Assembly: GCA_032622095.1 (NCBI GenBank)
Contig: CP136063.1
Span: 9,283,814-9,347,813 of the forward strand
Length of the DNA: 64,000 bases
Reading direction: 5' to 3'
From: Siphonodentalium dalli
Taxonomy: Eukaryota; Mollusca; Scaphopoda; Gadilida; Siphonodentaliidae
In this document: positions 26,282 to 39,824 of the stretch, in pieces
How the letters are laid out: every line of letters starts with the position of its first letter
How positions within the stretch are numbered: the first letter of the stretch is position 1
Made by a program: the position numbers and the translations under genes
Notes under the pieces: model-generated
Databases searched by the model: none
What the model saw: only the letters and a program-made list of their open reading frames with translations
What the model was told of the DNA's origin: nothing

Positions 26282-27880
26282 GTGTGATTTTAACCCTATA
26301 TGGTGTGTTCACTGTCATCCCGGGATGCTAGGTGTGATATTAACCATACAGGATGTGTTAACTGTCATCCCGGGATGCTAGGTGTGATATTAACCATACA
26401 GGATGTGTTAACTGTCATCCCGGGATGCTAGGTCTAATCTTAACCCTACATGGTGTGTTACTGTCATCCCGGGATGCTAGGTCTAATCTTAACCCTACAT
26501 GGTGTGTTTACTGTCACCCCGGGATGCTAGGTCTAATCTTAACCCTACATGGTGTGTTAACTGTCATCCCGGGATGCTAGGTCTAATCTTAACCCTACAT
26601 GGTGTTTTAACTGTCATCCCGGGATGCTAAGTCTAATCTTAACCCTACATGGTGTGTTAACTGTCACCCCGGGATGCTAGGTCTAATCTTAACCCTACAT
26701 GGTGTCTTAACTGTCATCCCGGGATGCTAGGTCTAATCTTAACCCTACATGGTGTGTTTACTGTCATCCCGGGATGCTAGGTCTAATCTTAACCCTACAT
26801 GGTGTGTTTACTGTCATCCCGGGATGCTAGGTCTAATCTTAACCCTACATGGTGTGTTAACTGTCATCCCGGGATGCTAGGTCTAATCTTAACCCTACAT
26901 GGTGTGTTTACTGTCATCCCGGGATGCTAGGTCTAATCTTAACCCTACATGGTGTGTTTACTGTCATCCCGGGATGCTAGGTCTAATCTTAACCCTACAT
27001 GGTGTGTTTACTGTCATCCCGGGATGCTAGGTCTAATCTTAACCCTACATGGTGTGTTTACTGTCATCCCGGGATGCTAGGTATAATCTTAACCCTACAT
27101 GGTGTGTTTACTGTCATCCCGGGATGCTAGGTCTAATCTTAACCCTACATGGTGTGTTAACTGTCATCCCGGGATGCTAGGTCTAATCTTAACCCTACAT
27201 GGTGTGTTTACTGTCATCCCGGGATGCTAGGTCTAATCTTAACCCTACATGGTGTGTTTACTGTCACCCCGGGATGCTAGGTCTAATCTTAACCCTACAT
27301 GGTGTGTTTACTGTCATCCCGGGATGCTAGGTCTAATCTTAATCCTACATGGTGTGTTAACTGTCATCCCGGGATGCTAGGTCTAATCTTAACCCTACAT
27401 GGTGTGTTTACTGTCATCCCGGGATGCTAGGTCTAATCTTAATCCTACATGGTGTGTTAACTGTCATCCCGGGATGCTAGGTCTAATCTTAACCCTACAT
27501 GGTGTGTTTACTGTCATCCCGGGATGCTAGGTCTAATCTTAACCCTACATGGTGTGTTTACTGTCATCCCGGGATGCTAGGTCTAATCTTAACCCTACAT
27601 GGTGTGTTTACTGTCATCCCTGGATGCTAGGTCTAATCTTAACCCTACATGGTGTGTTTACTGTCATCCCGGGATGCTAGGTCTAATCTTAACCCTACAT
27701 GGTGTGTTTACTGTCATCCCGGGATGCTAGGTCTAATCTTAACCCTACATGGTGTGTTTACTGTCATCCCGGGATGCTAGGTCTAATCTTAACCATACAT
27801 GGTGTGTTTACTGTCATCCCGGGATGCTAGGTCTAATCTTAACCCTACATGGTGTTTTAACTGTCATCCCGGGATGCTAG
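26282..27880. repeat. HOR unit 8 (1,599 bp, A-type)
   Basis: Cassette (D1 followed by GTGTTCACTG near 26305), 49-mer, then GTGTTTTAAC near 26604, CTAAGTC near 26628, GTGTCTTAAC near 26704, GGTATAATC near 27081 and two AATCCTAC monomers. It matches units 12 and 14 closely and the 28954-30329 stretch of unit 9. Confidence 0.9.
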
Positions 27881-30329
27881 GTGTGATTTTAACCCTATAT
27901 TGTGTGTTTACTGTCATCCCGGGATGCTAGGTGTGATATTAACCGTACAGGATGTGTTAACTGTCATCCCGGGATGCTAGGTGTGATATTAACCATACAG
28001 GATGTGTTAACTGTCATCCCGGGATGCTAGGTCTAATCTTAACCCTACATGGTGTGTTACTGTCATCCCGGGATGCTAGGTCTAATCTTAACCCTACATG
28101 GTGTGTTTACTGTCACCCCGGAATGCTAGGTCTAATCTTAACCCTACATGGTGTGTTAACTGTCATCCCGGGATGCTAGGTCTAATCTTAACCCTACATG
28201 GTGTGTTAACTGTCATCCCGGGATGCTAGGTCTAATCTTAACCCTACATGGTGTGTTTACTGTCATCCCGGGATGCTAGGTCTAATCTTAACCCTACATG
28301 GTGTGTTAACTGTCACCCCGGGATGCTAGGTCTAATCTTAACCCTACATGGTGTGTTAACTGTCAACCCGGGATGCTAGGTCTAATCTTAACCCTACATG
28401 GTGTGTTTACTGTCATCCCGGGATGCTAGGTCTAATCTTAACCCTACATGGTGTGTTTACTGTCATCCCTGAATGCTAGGTCTAATCTTAACCCTACATG
28501 GTGTGTTTACTGTCATCCCGGGATGCTAGGTCTAATCTTAACCCTACATGGTGTGTTTACTGTCATCCCGGGATGCTAGGTCTAATCTTAACCCTACATG
28601 GTGTGTTTACTGTCATCCCGGGATGCTAGGTATAATCTTAACCATACATGGTGTGTTTACTGTCATCCCGGGATGCTAGGCCTAATCTTAAACCTACATG
28701 GTGTGTTTACTGTCATCCCGGGATGCTAGATCTAATCTTAACCCTACATGGTGTGTTAACTGTCATCCCGGGATGCTAGGTCTAATCTTAACCCTACATG
28801 GTGTGTTTACTGTCATTCCGGGATGCTAGGTCTAATCTTAACCCTACATGGTGTGTTAACTGTCACCCCGGGATGCTAGGTCTAATCTTAACCCTACATG
28901 GTGTGTTAACTGTCATCCCGGGATGCTAGGTCTAATCTTAACCCTACATGGTGTTTTAACTGTCATCCCGGGATGCTAAGTCTAATCTTAACCCTACATG
29001 GTGTGTTAACTGTCACCCCGGGATGCTAGGTCTAATCTTAACCCTACATGGTGTCTTAACTGTCATCCCGGGATGCTAGGTCTAATCTTAACCCTACATG
29101 GTGTGTTTACTGTCATCCCGGGATGCTAGGTCTAATCTTAACCCTACATGGTGTGTTTACTGTCATCCCGGGATGCTAGGTCTAATCTTAACCCTACATG
29201 GTGTGTTAACTGTCATCCCGGGATGCTAGGTCTAATCTTAACCCTACATGGTGTGTTTACTGTCATCCCGGGATGCTAGGTCTAATCTTAACCCTACATG
29301 GTGTGTTTACTGTCATCCCGGGATGCTAGGTCTAATCTTAACCCTACATGGTGTGTTTACTGTCATCCCGGGATGCTAGGTCTAATCTTAACCCTACATG
29401 GTGTGTTTACTGTCATCCCGGGATGCTAGGTATAATCTTAACCCTACATGGTGTGTTTACTGTCATCCCGGGATGCTAGGTCTAATCTTAACCCTACATG
29501 GTGTGTTAACTGTCATCCCGGGATGCTAGGTCTAATCTTAACCCTACATGGTGTGTTTACTGTCATCCCGGGATGCTAGGTCTAATCTTAACCCTACATG
29601 GTGTGTTTACTGTCACCCCGGGATGCTAGGTCTAATCTTAACCCTACATGGTGTGTTTACTGTCATCCCGGGATGCTAGGTCTAATCTTAACCCTACATG
29701 GTGTGTTTACTGTCACCCCGGGATGCTAGGTCTAATCTTAACCCTACATGGTGTGTTTACTGTCATCCCGGGATGCTAGGTCTAATCTTAATCCTACATG
29801 GTGTGTTAACTGTCATCCCGGGATGCTAGGTCTAATCTTAACCCTACATGGTGTGTTTACTGTCATCCCGGGATGCTAGGTCTAATCTTAATCCTACATG
29901 GTGTGTTAACTGTCATCCCGGGATGCTAGGTCTAATCTTAACCCTACATGGTGTGTTTACTGTCATCCCGGGATGCTAGGTCTAATCTTAACCCTACATG
30001 GTGTGTTTACTGTCATCCCGGGATGCTAGGTCTAATCTTAACCCTACATGGTGTGTTTACTGTCATCCCTGGATGCTAGGTCTAATCTTAACCCTACATG
30101 GTGTGTTTACTGTCATCCCGGGATGCTAGGTCTAATCTTAACCCTACATGGTGTGTTTACTGTCATCCCGGGATGCTAGGTCTAATCTTAACCCTACATG
30201 GTGTGTTTACTGTCATCCCGGGATGCTAGGTCTAATCTTAACCATACATGGTGTGTTTACTGTCATCCCGGGATGCTAGGTCTAATCTTAACCCTACATG
30301 GTGTTTTAACTGTCATCCCGGGATGCTAG
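27881..30329. repeat. HOR unit 9 (2,449 bp, B start fused to A end)
   Basis: D1 has CTATATTG and the first D2 has CCGTACAGG (near 27943). The first 0.9 kb is B-type (CCGGAATG, CAACCC, CCCTGAATG, GGCCTAATCTTAAACC). It switches near 28,900 to A-type (GTGTTTTAAC, CTAAGTC), repeating 26604-27880 with two extra monomers near 29,700. No cassette separates the two halves, so it looks like a recombination joint. Confidence 0.88.
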
Positions 30330-33300
30330 GTGTGATTTTAACCCTATATTGTGTGTTTACTGTCATCCCGGGATGCTAGGTGTGATATTAACCATACAGG
30401 ATGTGTTAACTGTCATCCCGGGATGCTAGGTGTGATATTAACCATACAGGATGTGTTAACTGTCATCCCGGGATGCTAGGTCTAATCTTAACCCTACATG
30501 GTGTGTTACTGTCATCCCGGGATGCTAGGTCTAATCTTAACCCTACATGGTGTGTTTACTGTCACCCCGGAATGCTAGGTCTAATCTTAACCCTACATGG
30601 TGTGTTAACTGTCATCCCGGGATGCTAGGTCTAATCTTAACCCTACATGGTGTGTTAACTGTCATCCCGGGATGCTAGGTCTAATCTTAACCCTACATGG
30701 TGTGTTTACTGTCATCCCGGGATGCTAGGTCTAATCTTAACCCTACATGGTGTGTTAACTGTCACCCCGGGATGCTAGGTCTAATCTTAACCCTACATGG
30801 TGTGTTAACTGTCAACCCGGGATGCTAGGTCTAATCTTAACCCTACATGGTGTGTTTACTGTCATCCCGGGATGCTAGGTCTAATCTTAACCCTACATGG
30901 TGTGTTTACTGTCATCCCTGAATGCTAGGTCTAATCTTAACCCTACATGGTGTGTTTACTGTCATCCCGGGATGCTAGGTCTAATCTTAACCCTACATGG
31001 TGTGTTTACTGTCATCCCGGGATGCTAGGTCTAATCTTAACCCTACATGGTGTGTTTACTGTCATCCCGGGATGCTAGGTATAATCTTAACCATACATGG
31101 TGTGTTTACTGTCATCCCGGGATGCTAGGCCTAATCTTAAACCTACATGGTGTGTTTACTGTCATCCCGGGATGCTAGATCTAATCTTAACCCTACATGG
31201 TGTGTTAACTGTCATCCCGGGATGCTAGGTCTAATCTTAACCCTACATGGTGTGTTTACTGTCATTCCGGGATGCTAGGTCTAATCTTAACCCTACATGG
31301 TGTGTTAACTGTCACCCCGGGATGCTAGGTCTAATCTTAACCCTACATGGTGTGTTAACTGTCATCCCGGGATACTAGGTCTAATCTTAACCCTACATGG
31401 TGTGTTTACTGTCATCCCGGGATGCTAGGTCTAATCTTAACCCTACATGGTGTGTTTACTGTCATCCCTGGATGCTAGGTCTAATCTTAACCCTACATGG
31501 TGTGTTTACTGTCATCCCGGGATGCTAGGTCTAATCTTAACCCTACATGGTGTGTTTACTGTCATCCCGGGATGCTAGGTCTAATCTTAACCCTACATGG
31601 TGTGTTTACTGTCACCCCGGAATGCTAGGTCTAATCTTAACCCTACATGGTGTGTTAACTGTCATCCCGGGATGCTAGGTCTAATCTTAACCCTACATGG
31701 TGTGTTAACTGTCATCCCGGGATGCTAGGTCTAATCTTAACCCTACATGGTGTGTTTACTGTCATTCCGGGATGCTAGGTCTAATCTTAACCCTACATGG
31801 TGTGTTAACTGTCACCCCGGGATGCTAGGTCTAATCTTAACCCTACATGGTGTGTTAACTGTCATCCCGGGATACTAGGTCTAATCTTAACCCTACATGG
31901 TGTGTTTACTGTCATCCCGGGATGCTAGGTCTAATCTTAACCCTACATGGTGTGTTTACTGTCATCCCTGGATGCTAGGTCTAATCTTAACCCTACATGG
32001 TGTGTTTACTGTCATCCCGGGATGCTAGGTCTAATCTTAACCCTACATGGTGTGTTTACTGTCATCCCGGGATGCTAGGTCTAATCTTAACCCTACATGG
32101 TGTGTTTACTGTCATCCCGGGATGCTAGGTCTAATCTTAACCATACATGGTGTGTTTACTGTCATCCCGGGATGCTAGGTCTAATCTTAACCCTACATGG
32201 TGTGTTTACTGTCATCCCGGGATGCTAGATCTAATCTTAACCCTACATGGTGTGTTAACTGTCATCCCGGGATGCTAGGTCTAATCTGAACCCTACATGG
32301 TGTGTTTACTGTCATCCCGGGATGCTAGGTCTAATCTTAACCCTACATGGTGTGTTTACTGTCACCCCGGTATGCTAGGTCTAATCTTAACCCTACATGG
32401 TGTGTTAACTGTCATCCCGGGATTCTAGGTCTAATCTTAACCCTACATGGTGTGTTAACTGTCATCCCGGGATGCTAGGTCTAATCTTAACCCTACATGG
32501 TGTGTTAACTGTCACCCCGGGATGCTAGGTCTAATCTTAACCCTACATGGTGTCTTAACTGTCATCCCGGATTGCTAGGTCTAATCTTAACCCTACATGG
32601 TGTGTTTACTGTCATCCCGGGATGCTAGGTCTAATCTTAACCCTACATGGTGTGTTTACTGTCATCCCGGGATGCTAGGTCTAATCTTAACCCTACATGG
32701 TGTGTTTACTGTCATCCCGGGATGCTAGGTCTAATCTTGACCCTACATGGTGTGTTAACTGTCATCCCGGGATGCTAGGTCTAATCTTAACACTACATGG
32801 TGTGTTATCTGTCATCCCGGGATGCTAGGTCTAATTTTAACCCTACATGGTGTGTTGACTGTCATCCCGGGATGCTAGATCTAATCTTAACACTACATGG
32901 TGTGTTAACTGTCATCCCGGGATGCTAGGTCTAATCTTAACCCTACATGGTGTGTTAACTGTCATCCCGGGATGCTAGGTCTAATCTTAACCCTACATGG
33001 TGTGTTTACTGTCATCCCGGGATGCTAGGTCTAATCTTAACCCTACATGGTGTGTTAACTGTCATCCCGGGATGCTAGGTCTAATCTTAACCCTACATGG
33101 TGTGTTAACTGTCATCCCGGGATGCTAGGTCTAATCTTAACCCTACATGGTGTGTTAACTGTCATCCCGGGATGCTAGGTCTAATCTTAACCCTACATGG
33201 TGTGTTTACTGTCATCCCGGGATGCTAGGTCTAATCTTAACCCTACATGGTGTGTTTACTGTCATCCCGGGATGCTAGGTCTAATCTTAACCCTACATGG

Positions 33301-33678
33301 TGTGTTAACTGTCATCCCGGGATGCTAGGTCTAATCTTAACCCTACATGGTGTGTTTACTGTCATCCCGGGATGCTAGGTCTAATCTTAACCCTACATGG
33401 TGTGTTTACTGTCATCCCGGGATGCTAGGTCTAATCTTAACCCTACATGGTGTGTTAACTGTCATCCCGGGATGCTAGGTCTAATCTTAACCCTACATGG
33501 TGTGTTTACTGTCATCCCTGGATGCTAGGTCTAATCTTAACCCTACATGGTGTGTTTACTGCCATCCCGGGATGCTAGGTCTAATCTTAACCCTACATGG
33601 TATGTTAACTGTCATCCCGGGATGCTAGGTCTAATCTTAACCCTACATGGTGTGTTTACTGTCATCCCGGGATGCTAG
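30330..33678. repeat. HOR unit 10 (3,349 bp)
   Basis: The first kilobase repeats the start of unit 9 at +2,449 (GGCCTAATCTTAAACC near 31129). A 500-bp duplication follows, and from about 31756 the unit repeats unit 6 (22 kb) at +9,946. It is a chimera of two older units without a cassette at the joint. Confidence 0.88.
31261..31880. repeat. 500-bp (10-monomer) spaced duplication
   Basis: CATTCCGG (31263 and 31763), the following CACCCC monomer and GGATACTAGG (31370 and 31870) recur at exactly 500 bp. The intervening monomers include CACCCCGGAATG near 31613, otherwise found near the start of units 9 and 10. Confidence 0.8.
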
Positions 33679-36177
33679 TTGTGATTTTAACCCTATATGG
33701 TGTGTTTACTGTCATCCCGGGATGCTAGGTGTGATATTAACCATACAGGATGTGTTAACTGTCATCCCGGGATGCTAGGTGTGATATTAACCATACAGGA
33801 TGTGTTAACTGTCATCCCGGGATGCTAGGTCTAATCTTAACCCTACATGGTGTGTTACTGTCATCCCGGGATGCTAGGTCTAATCTTAACCCTACATGGT
33901 GTGTTTACTGTCACCCCGGGATGCTAGGTCTAATCTTAACCCTACATGGTGTGTTAACTGTCATCCCGGGATGCTAGGTCTAATCTTAACCCTACATGGT
34001 GTGTTAACTGTCATCCCGGGATGCTAGGTCTAATCTTAACCCTACATGGTGTGTTTACTGTCATCCCGGGATGCTAGGTCTAATCTTAACCCTACATGGT
34101 GTGTTAACTGTCACCCCGGGATGCTAGGTCTAATCTTAACCCTACATGGTGTGTTAACTGTCATCCCGGGATGCTAGGTCTAATCTTAACCCTACATGGT
34201 GTGTTTACTGTCATCCCGGGATGCTAGGTCTAATCTTAACCCTACATGGTGTGTTTACTGTCATCCCGGGATGCTAGGTCTAATCTTAACCCTACATGGT
34301 GTGTTTACTGTCATCCCTGAATGCTAGGTCTAATCTTAACCCTACATGGTGTGTTTACTGTCATCCCGGGATGCTAGGTCTAATCTTAACCCTACATGGT
34401 GTGTTTACTGTCATCCCGGGATGCTAGGTCTAATCTTAACCCTACATGGTGTGTTTACTGTCATCCCGGGATGCTAGGTCTAATCTTAACCATACATGGT
34501 GTGTTTACTGTCATCCCGGGATGCTAGGCCTAATCTTAACCCTACATGGTGTGTTTACTGTCATCCCGGGATGCTAGATCTAATATTAACCCTACATGGT
34601 GTGTTAACTGTCATCCCGGGATGCTAGGTCTAATCTTAACCCTACATGGTGTGTTTACTGTCATCCCTAGATGCTAGGTCTAATCTTAACACTACATGGT
34701 GTGTTGACTGTCATCCCGGGATGCTAGATCTAATCTTAACACTACATGGTGTGTTAACTGTCATCCCGGGATGCTAGGTCTAATCTGAACCCTACATGGT
34801 GTGTTAACTGTCATCCCGGGATGCTAGGTCTAATATTAACCCTACATGGTGTGTTAACTGTCACCCCGGGATGCTAGGTCTAATCTTAACCCTACATGGT
34901 GTGTTAACTGTCATCCCGGGATACTAGGTCTAATCTTAACCCTACATGGTGTGTTTACTGTCATCCCGGGATGCTAGGTCTAATCTTAACCCTACATGGT
35001 GTGTTTACTGTCATCCCGGGATGCTAGGTCTAATCTTAACCCTGCATGGTGTGTTTACTGTCATCCCTGGATGCTAGGTCTAATCTTAACCCTACATGGT
35101 GTGTTTACTGTCATCCCGGGATGCTAGGTCTAATCTTAACCCTACATGGTGTGTTTACTGTCATCCCGGGATGCTAGGTCTAATCTTAACCCTACATGGT
35201 GTGTTTACTGTCATCCCGGGATGCTAGGTCTAATCTTAACCCTACATGGTGTGTTTACTGTCATCCCGGGATGCTAGGTCTAATCTTAACCCTACATGGT
35301 GTGTTTACTGTCATCCCGGGATGCTAGATCTAATCTTAACCCTACATGGTGTGTTAACTGTCATCCCGGGATGCTAGGTCTAATCTTAACCCTACATGGT
35401 GTGTTTACTGTCATCCCGGGATGCTAGGTCTAATCTTAACCCTACATGGTGTGTTAACTGTCATTCCGGGATGCTAGGTCTAATCTTAACCCTACATGGT
35501 GTGTTAACTGTCATCCCGGGATGCTAGGTCTAATCTTAACCCTACATGGTGTCTTTACTGTCATCCCGGGATGCTAGGTCTAATCTTAATCCTACATGGT
35601 GTGTTAACTGTCATCCCGGGATGCTAGGTCTAATCTTATCCCTGCATGGTGTGTTAACTGTCATCCCGGAATGCTAGGTCTAATCTTAACCCTACATGGT
35701 GTGTTTACTGTCATCCCGGGATGCTAGGTCTAATCTTAACCCTACATGGTGTGTTAACTGTCATACCGGGATGCTAGGTGTAATCTTAACCCTACATGGT
35801 GTGTTAACTGTCATCCCGGGATGCTAGATCTAATCTTAACCCTACATGGTGTGTTAACTGTCATCCCGGGATAATAGGTGTAATCTTAACCCTACATGGT
35901 GTGTTAACTGTCATCCCGGGATGCTAGGTCTAATCTTAACCCTACATGGTGTGTTTACTGTCATCCCGGGATGCTAGGTCTAATCTTAACCCTACATAGT
36001 GTGTTTACTGTCATCCCTGGATGCTAGGTCTAATCTTAACCCTACATGGTGTGTTTACTGCCATCCCGGGATGCTAGGTCTAATCTTAACCCTACATGGT
36101 ATGTTAACTGTCATCCCGGGATGCTAGGTCTAATCTTAACCCTACATGGTGTGTTTACTGTCATCCCGGGATGCTAG
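33679..36177. repeat. HOR unit 11 (2,499 bp, B-type)
   Basis: This unit is the near-copy of unit 7. The leading monomer of the cassette reads CTAGTTGTG instead of CTAGGTGTG. CCCTAGATG near 34676 and CTACATAGTG near 35995 are local changes. GATAATAGGTGTAATC near 35871 and the CCCTGG, CTGCC, GGTATG series precede the next cassette. Confidence 0.9.
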
Positions 36178-37775
36178 GTGTGATTTTAACCCTATATGGT
36201 GTGTTTACTGTCATCCCGGGATGCTAGGTGTGATATTAACCATACAGGATGTGTTAACTGTCATCCCGGGATGCTAGGTGTGATATTAACCATACAGGAT
36301 GTGTTAACTGTCATCCCGGGATGCTAGGTCTAATCTTAACCCTACATGGTGTGTTACTGTCATCCCGGGATGCTAGGTCTAATCTTAACCCTACATGGTG
36401 TGCTTACTGTCACCCCGGGATGCTAGGTCTAATCTTAACCCTACATGGTGTGTTAACTGTCATCCCGGGATGCTAGGTCTAATCTTAACCCTACATGGTG
36501 TTTTAACTGTCATCCCGGGATGCTAAGTCTAATCTTAACCCTACATGGTGTGTTAACTGTCACCCCGGGATGCTAGGTCTAATCTTAACCCTACATGGTG
36601 GCTTAACTGTCATCCCGGGATGCTAGGTCTAATCTTAACCCTACATGGTGTGTTTACTGTCATCCCGGGATGCTAGGTCTAATCTTAACCCTACATGGTG
36701 TGTTTACTGTCATCCCGGGATGCTAGGTCTAATCTTAACCCTACATGGTGTGTTAACTGTCATCCCGGGATGCTAGGTCTAATATTAACCCTACATGGTG
36801 TGTTTACTGTCATCCCGGGATGCTAGGTCTAATCTTAACCCTACATGGTGTGTTTACTGTCATCCCGGGATGCTAGGTCTAATCTTAACCCTACATGGTG
36901 TGTTTACTGTCATCCCGGGATGCTAGGTCTAATCTTAACCCTACATGGTGTGTTTACTGTCATCCCGGGATGCTAGGTATAATCTTAACCCTACATGGTG
37001 TGTTTACTGTCATCCCGGGATGCTAGGTCTAATCTTAACCCTACATGGTGTGTTAACTGTCATCCCGGGATGCTAGGTCTAATCTTAACCCTACATGGTG
37101 TGTTTACTGTCATCCCGGGATGCTAGGTCTAATCTTAACCCTACATGGTGTGTTTACTGTCACCCCGGGATGCTAGGTCTAATCTTAACCCTACATGGTG
37201 TGTTTACTGTCATCCCGGATGCTAGGTCTAATCTTAATCCTACATGGTGTGTTAACTGTCATCCCGGGATGCTAGGTCTAATCTTAACCCTACATGGTGT
37301 GTTTACTGTCATCCCGGGATGCTAGGTCTAATCTTAATCCTACATGGTGTGTTAACTGTCATCCCGGGATGCTAGGTCTAATCTTAACCCTACATGGTGT
37401 GTTTACTGTCATCCCGGGATGCTAGGTCTAATCTTAACCCTACATGGTGTGTTTACTGTCATCCCGGGATGCTAGGTCTAATCTTAACCCTACATGGTGT
37501 GTTTACTGTCATCCCTGGATGCTAGGTCTAATCTTAACCCTACATGGTGTGTTTACTGTCATCCAGGGATGCTAGGTCTAATCTTAACCCTACATGGTGT
37601 GTTTACTGTCATCCCGGGATGCTAGGTCTAATCTTAACCCTACATGGTGTGTTTACTGTCATCCCGGGAAGCTAGGTCTAATCTTAACCATACATGGTGT
37701 GTTTACTGTCATCCCGGGATGCTAGGTCTAATCTTAACCCTACATGGTGTGTTAACTGTCATCCCGGGATGCTAG
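36178..37775. repeat. HOR unit 12 (1,598 bp, A-type)
   Basis: Near-copy of unit 8 and of unit 14. Two 49-bp monomers are present: the usual one after the cassette, and a unique CATCCCGGATG near 37211 that lost one base of the palindrome core. GTGCTTAC, GGTGGCTTAAC, CATCCAGGG near 37562 and GGGAAGC near 37668 are shared with unit 14 except for the deletion. Confidence 0.9.
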
Positions 37776-39824
37776 GTGTGATTTTAACCCTATATTGTGT
37801 GTTTACTGTCATCCCGGGATGCTAGGTGTGATATTAACCATACAGGATGTGTTAACTGTCATCCCGGGATGCTAGGTGTGATATTAACCATACAGGATGT
37901 GTTAACTGTCATCCCGGGATGCTAGGTCTAATCTTAACCCTACATGGTGTGTTACTGTCATCCCGGGATGCTAGGTCTAATCTTAACCCTACATGGTGTG
38001 TTTACTGTCACCCCGGAATGCTAGGTCTAATCTTAACCCTACATGGTGTGTTAACTGTCATCCCGGGATGCTAGGTCTAATCTTAACCCTACATGGTGTG
38101 TTAACTGTCATCCCGGGATGCTAGGTCTAATCTTAACCCTACATGGTGTGTTTACTGTCATCCCGGGATGCTAGGTCTAATCTTAACCCTACATGGTGTG
38201 TTAACTGTCACCCCGGGATGCTAGGTCTAATCTTAACCCTACATGGTGTGTTAACTGTCATCCCGGGATGCTAGGTCTAATCTTAACCCTACATGGTGTG
38301 TTTACTGTCATCCCGGGATGCTAGGTCTAATCTTAACCCTACATGGTGTGTTTACTGTCATCCCTGAATGCTAGGTCTAATCTTAACCCTACATGGTGTG
38401 TTTACTGTCATCCCGGGATGCTAGGTCTAATCTTAACCCTACATGGTGTGTTTACTGTCATCCCGGGATGCTAGGTCTAATCTTAACCCTACATGGTGTG
38501 TTTACTGTCATCCCGGGATGCTAGGTATAATCTTAACCATACATGGTGTGTTTACTGTCATCCCGGGATGCTAGGCCTAATCTTAAACCTACATGGTGTG
38601 TTTACTGTCATCCCGGGATGCTAGATCTAATCTTAACCCTACATGGTGTGTTAACTGTCATCCCGGGATGCTAGGTCTAATCTTAACCCTACATGGTGTG
38701 TTTACTGTCATCCCTGGATGCTAGGTCTAATCTTAACCCTACATGGTGTGTTAACTGTCATCCCGGGATGCTAGGTCTAATCTTAACCCTACATGGTGTG
38801 TTAACTGTCATCCCGGGATGCTAGGTCTAATCTTAACCCTACATGGTGTCTTTACTGTCATCCCGGGATGCTAGGTCTAATCTTAATCCTACATGGTGTG
38901 TTAACTGTCATCCCGGGATGCTAGGTCTAATCTTATCCCTGCATGGTGTGTTAACTGTCATCCCGGAATGCTAGGTCTAATCTTAACCCTACATGGTGTG
39001 TTTACTGTCATCCCGGGATGCTAGGTCTAATCTTAACCCTACATGGTGTATTAAACGTCATACCGGGATGCTAGGTGTAATCTTAACCCTACATGGTGTG
39101 TTAACTGTCATCCCGGGATGCTAGATCTAATCTTAACCCTACATGGTGTGTTAACTGTCATCCCGGGATAATAGGTGTAATCTTAACCCTACATGGTGTG
39201 TTAACTGTCATCCCGGGATGCTAGGTCTAATCTTAACCCTACATGGTGTGTTTACTGTCATCCCGGGATGCTAGGTCTAATCTTAACCCTACATGGTGTG
39301 TTTACTGTCATCCCTGGATGCTAGGTCTAATCTTAACCCTACATGGTGTGTTTACTGCCATCCCGGGATGCTAGGTCTAATCTTAACCCTACATGGTGTG
39401 TTAACTGTCATACCGGGATGCTAGGTGTAATCTTAACCCTACATGGTGTGTTAACTGTCATCCCGGGATGCTAGATCTAATCTTAACCCTACATGGTGTG
39501 TTAACTGTCATCCCGGGATAATAGGTGTAATCTTAACCCTACATGGTGTGTTAACTGTCATCCCGGGATGCTAGGTCTAATCTTAACCCTACATGGTGTG
39601 TTTACTGTCATCCCGGGATGCTAGGTCTAATCTTAACCCTACATAGTGTGTTTACTGTCATCCCTGGATGCTAGGTCTAATCTTAACCCTACATGGTGTG
39701 TTTACTGCCATCCCGGGATGCTAGGTCTAATCTTAACCCTACATGGTATGTTAACTGTCATCCCGGGATGCTAGGTCTAATCTTAACCCTACATGGTGTG
39801 TTTACTGTCATCCCGGGATGCTAG
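37776..39824. repeat. HOR unit 13 (2,049 bp, B-type)
   Basis: Cassette with CTATATTG. Landmarks are CCCTGAATG, GGCCTAATCTTAAACC, GTGTCTTTAC, TTATCCCTGC, CCGGAATG, GTGTATTAAACG at 39046 and GATAATAGG. A 350-bp duplication at about 39061-39760 makes it longer than unit 15 by seven monomers. Confidence 0.9.
39061..39760. repeat. 350-bp (7-monomer) tandem duplication
   Basis: The run CATACCGGG, GGTGTAATC, AGATCT, GATAATAGG, CCCTGG, CTGCC occurs from about 39061 and again from about 39411. The monomer before the first run has GTGTATTAAACG and the one before the second has GTGTGTTAACTG. CTACATAGTG near 39641 is present only in the second copy. Confidence 0.88.

Larger units (their letters stand above)
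21810..28800. repeat. About 7-kb segmental duplication, copy 1
   Basis: Landmarks from CATTCC at 21817 to GGCCTAATCTTAAACC at 28679 are found again at +9,946, then +9,896, then +9,895 downstream. The offset changes are explained by one extra monomer near 25,9 kb in this copy and one base missing near 37213 in the other. The copy spans three cassettes (23733, 26282, 27881). Confidence 0.85.
31756..38700. repeat. About 7-kb segmental duplication, copy 2
   Basis: This is the second copy of 21810-28800, including the cassettes at 33679, 36178 and 37776. It differs by scattered substitutions (CTAGTTGTG at 33677, GTGCTTAC near 36402, GGTGGCTTAAC near 36599). The match ends near 38700, where this copy reads CCCTGG and the other reads CATTCC. 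Confidence 0.85.

Noticed and set aside
37095-37325. 76-codon open frame on the + strand
   Set aside because: Satellite translation kept open by the one-base deletion near 37211.
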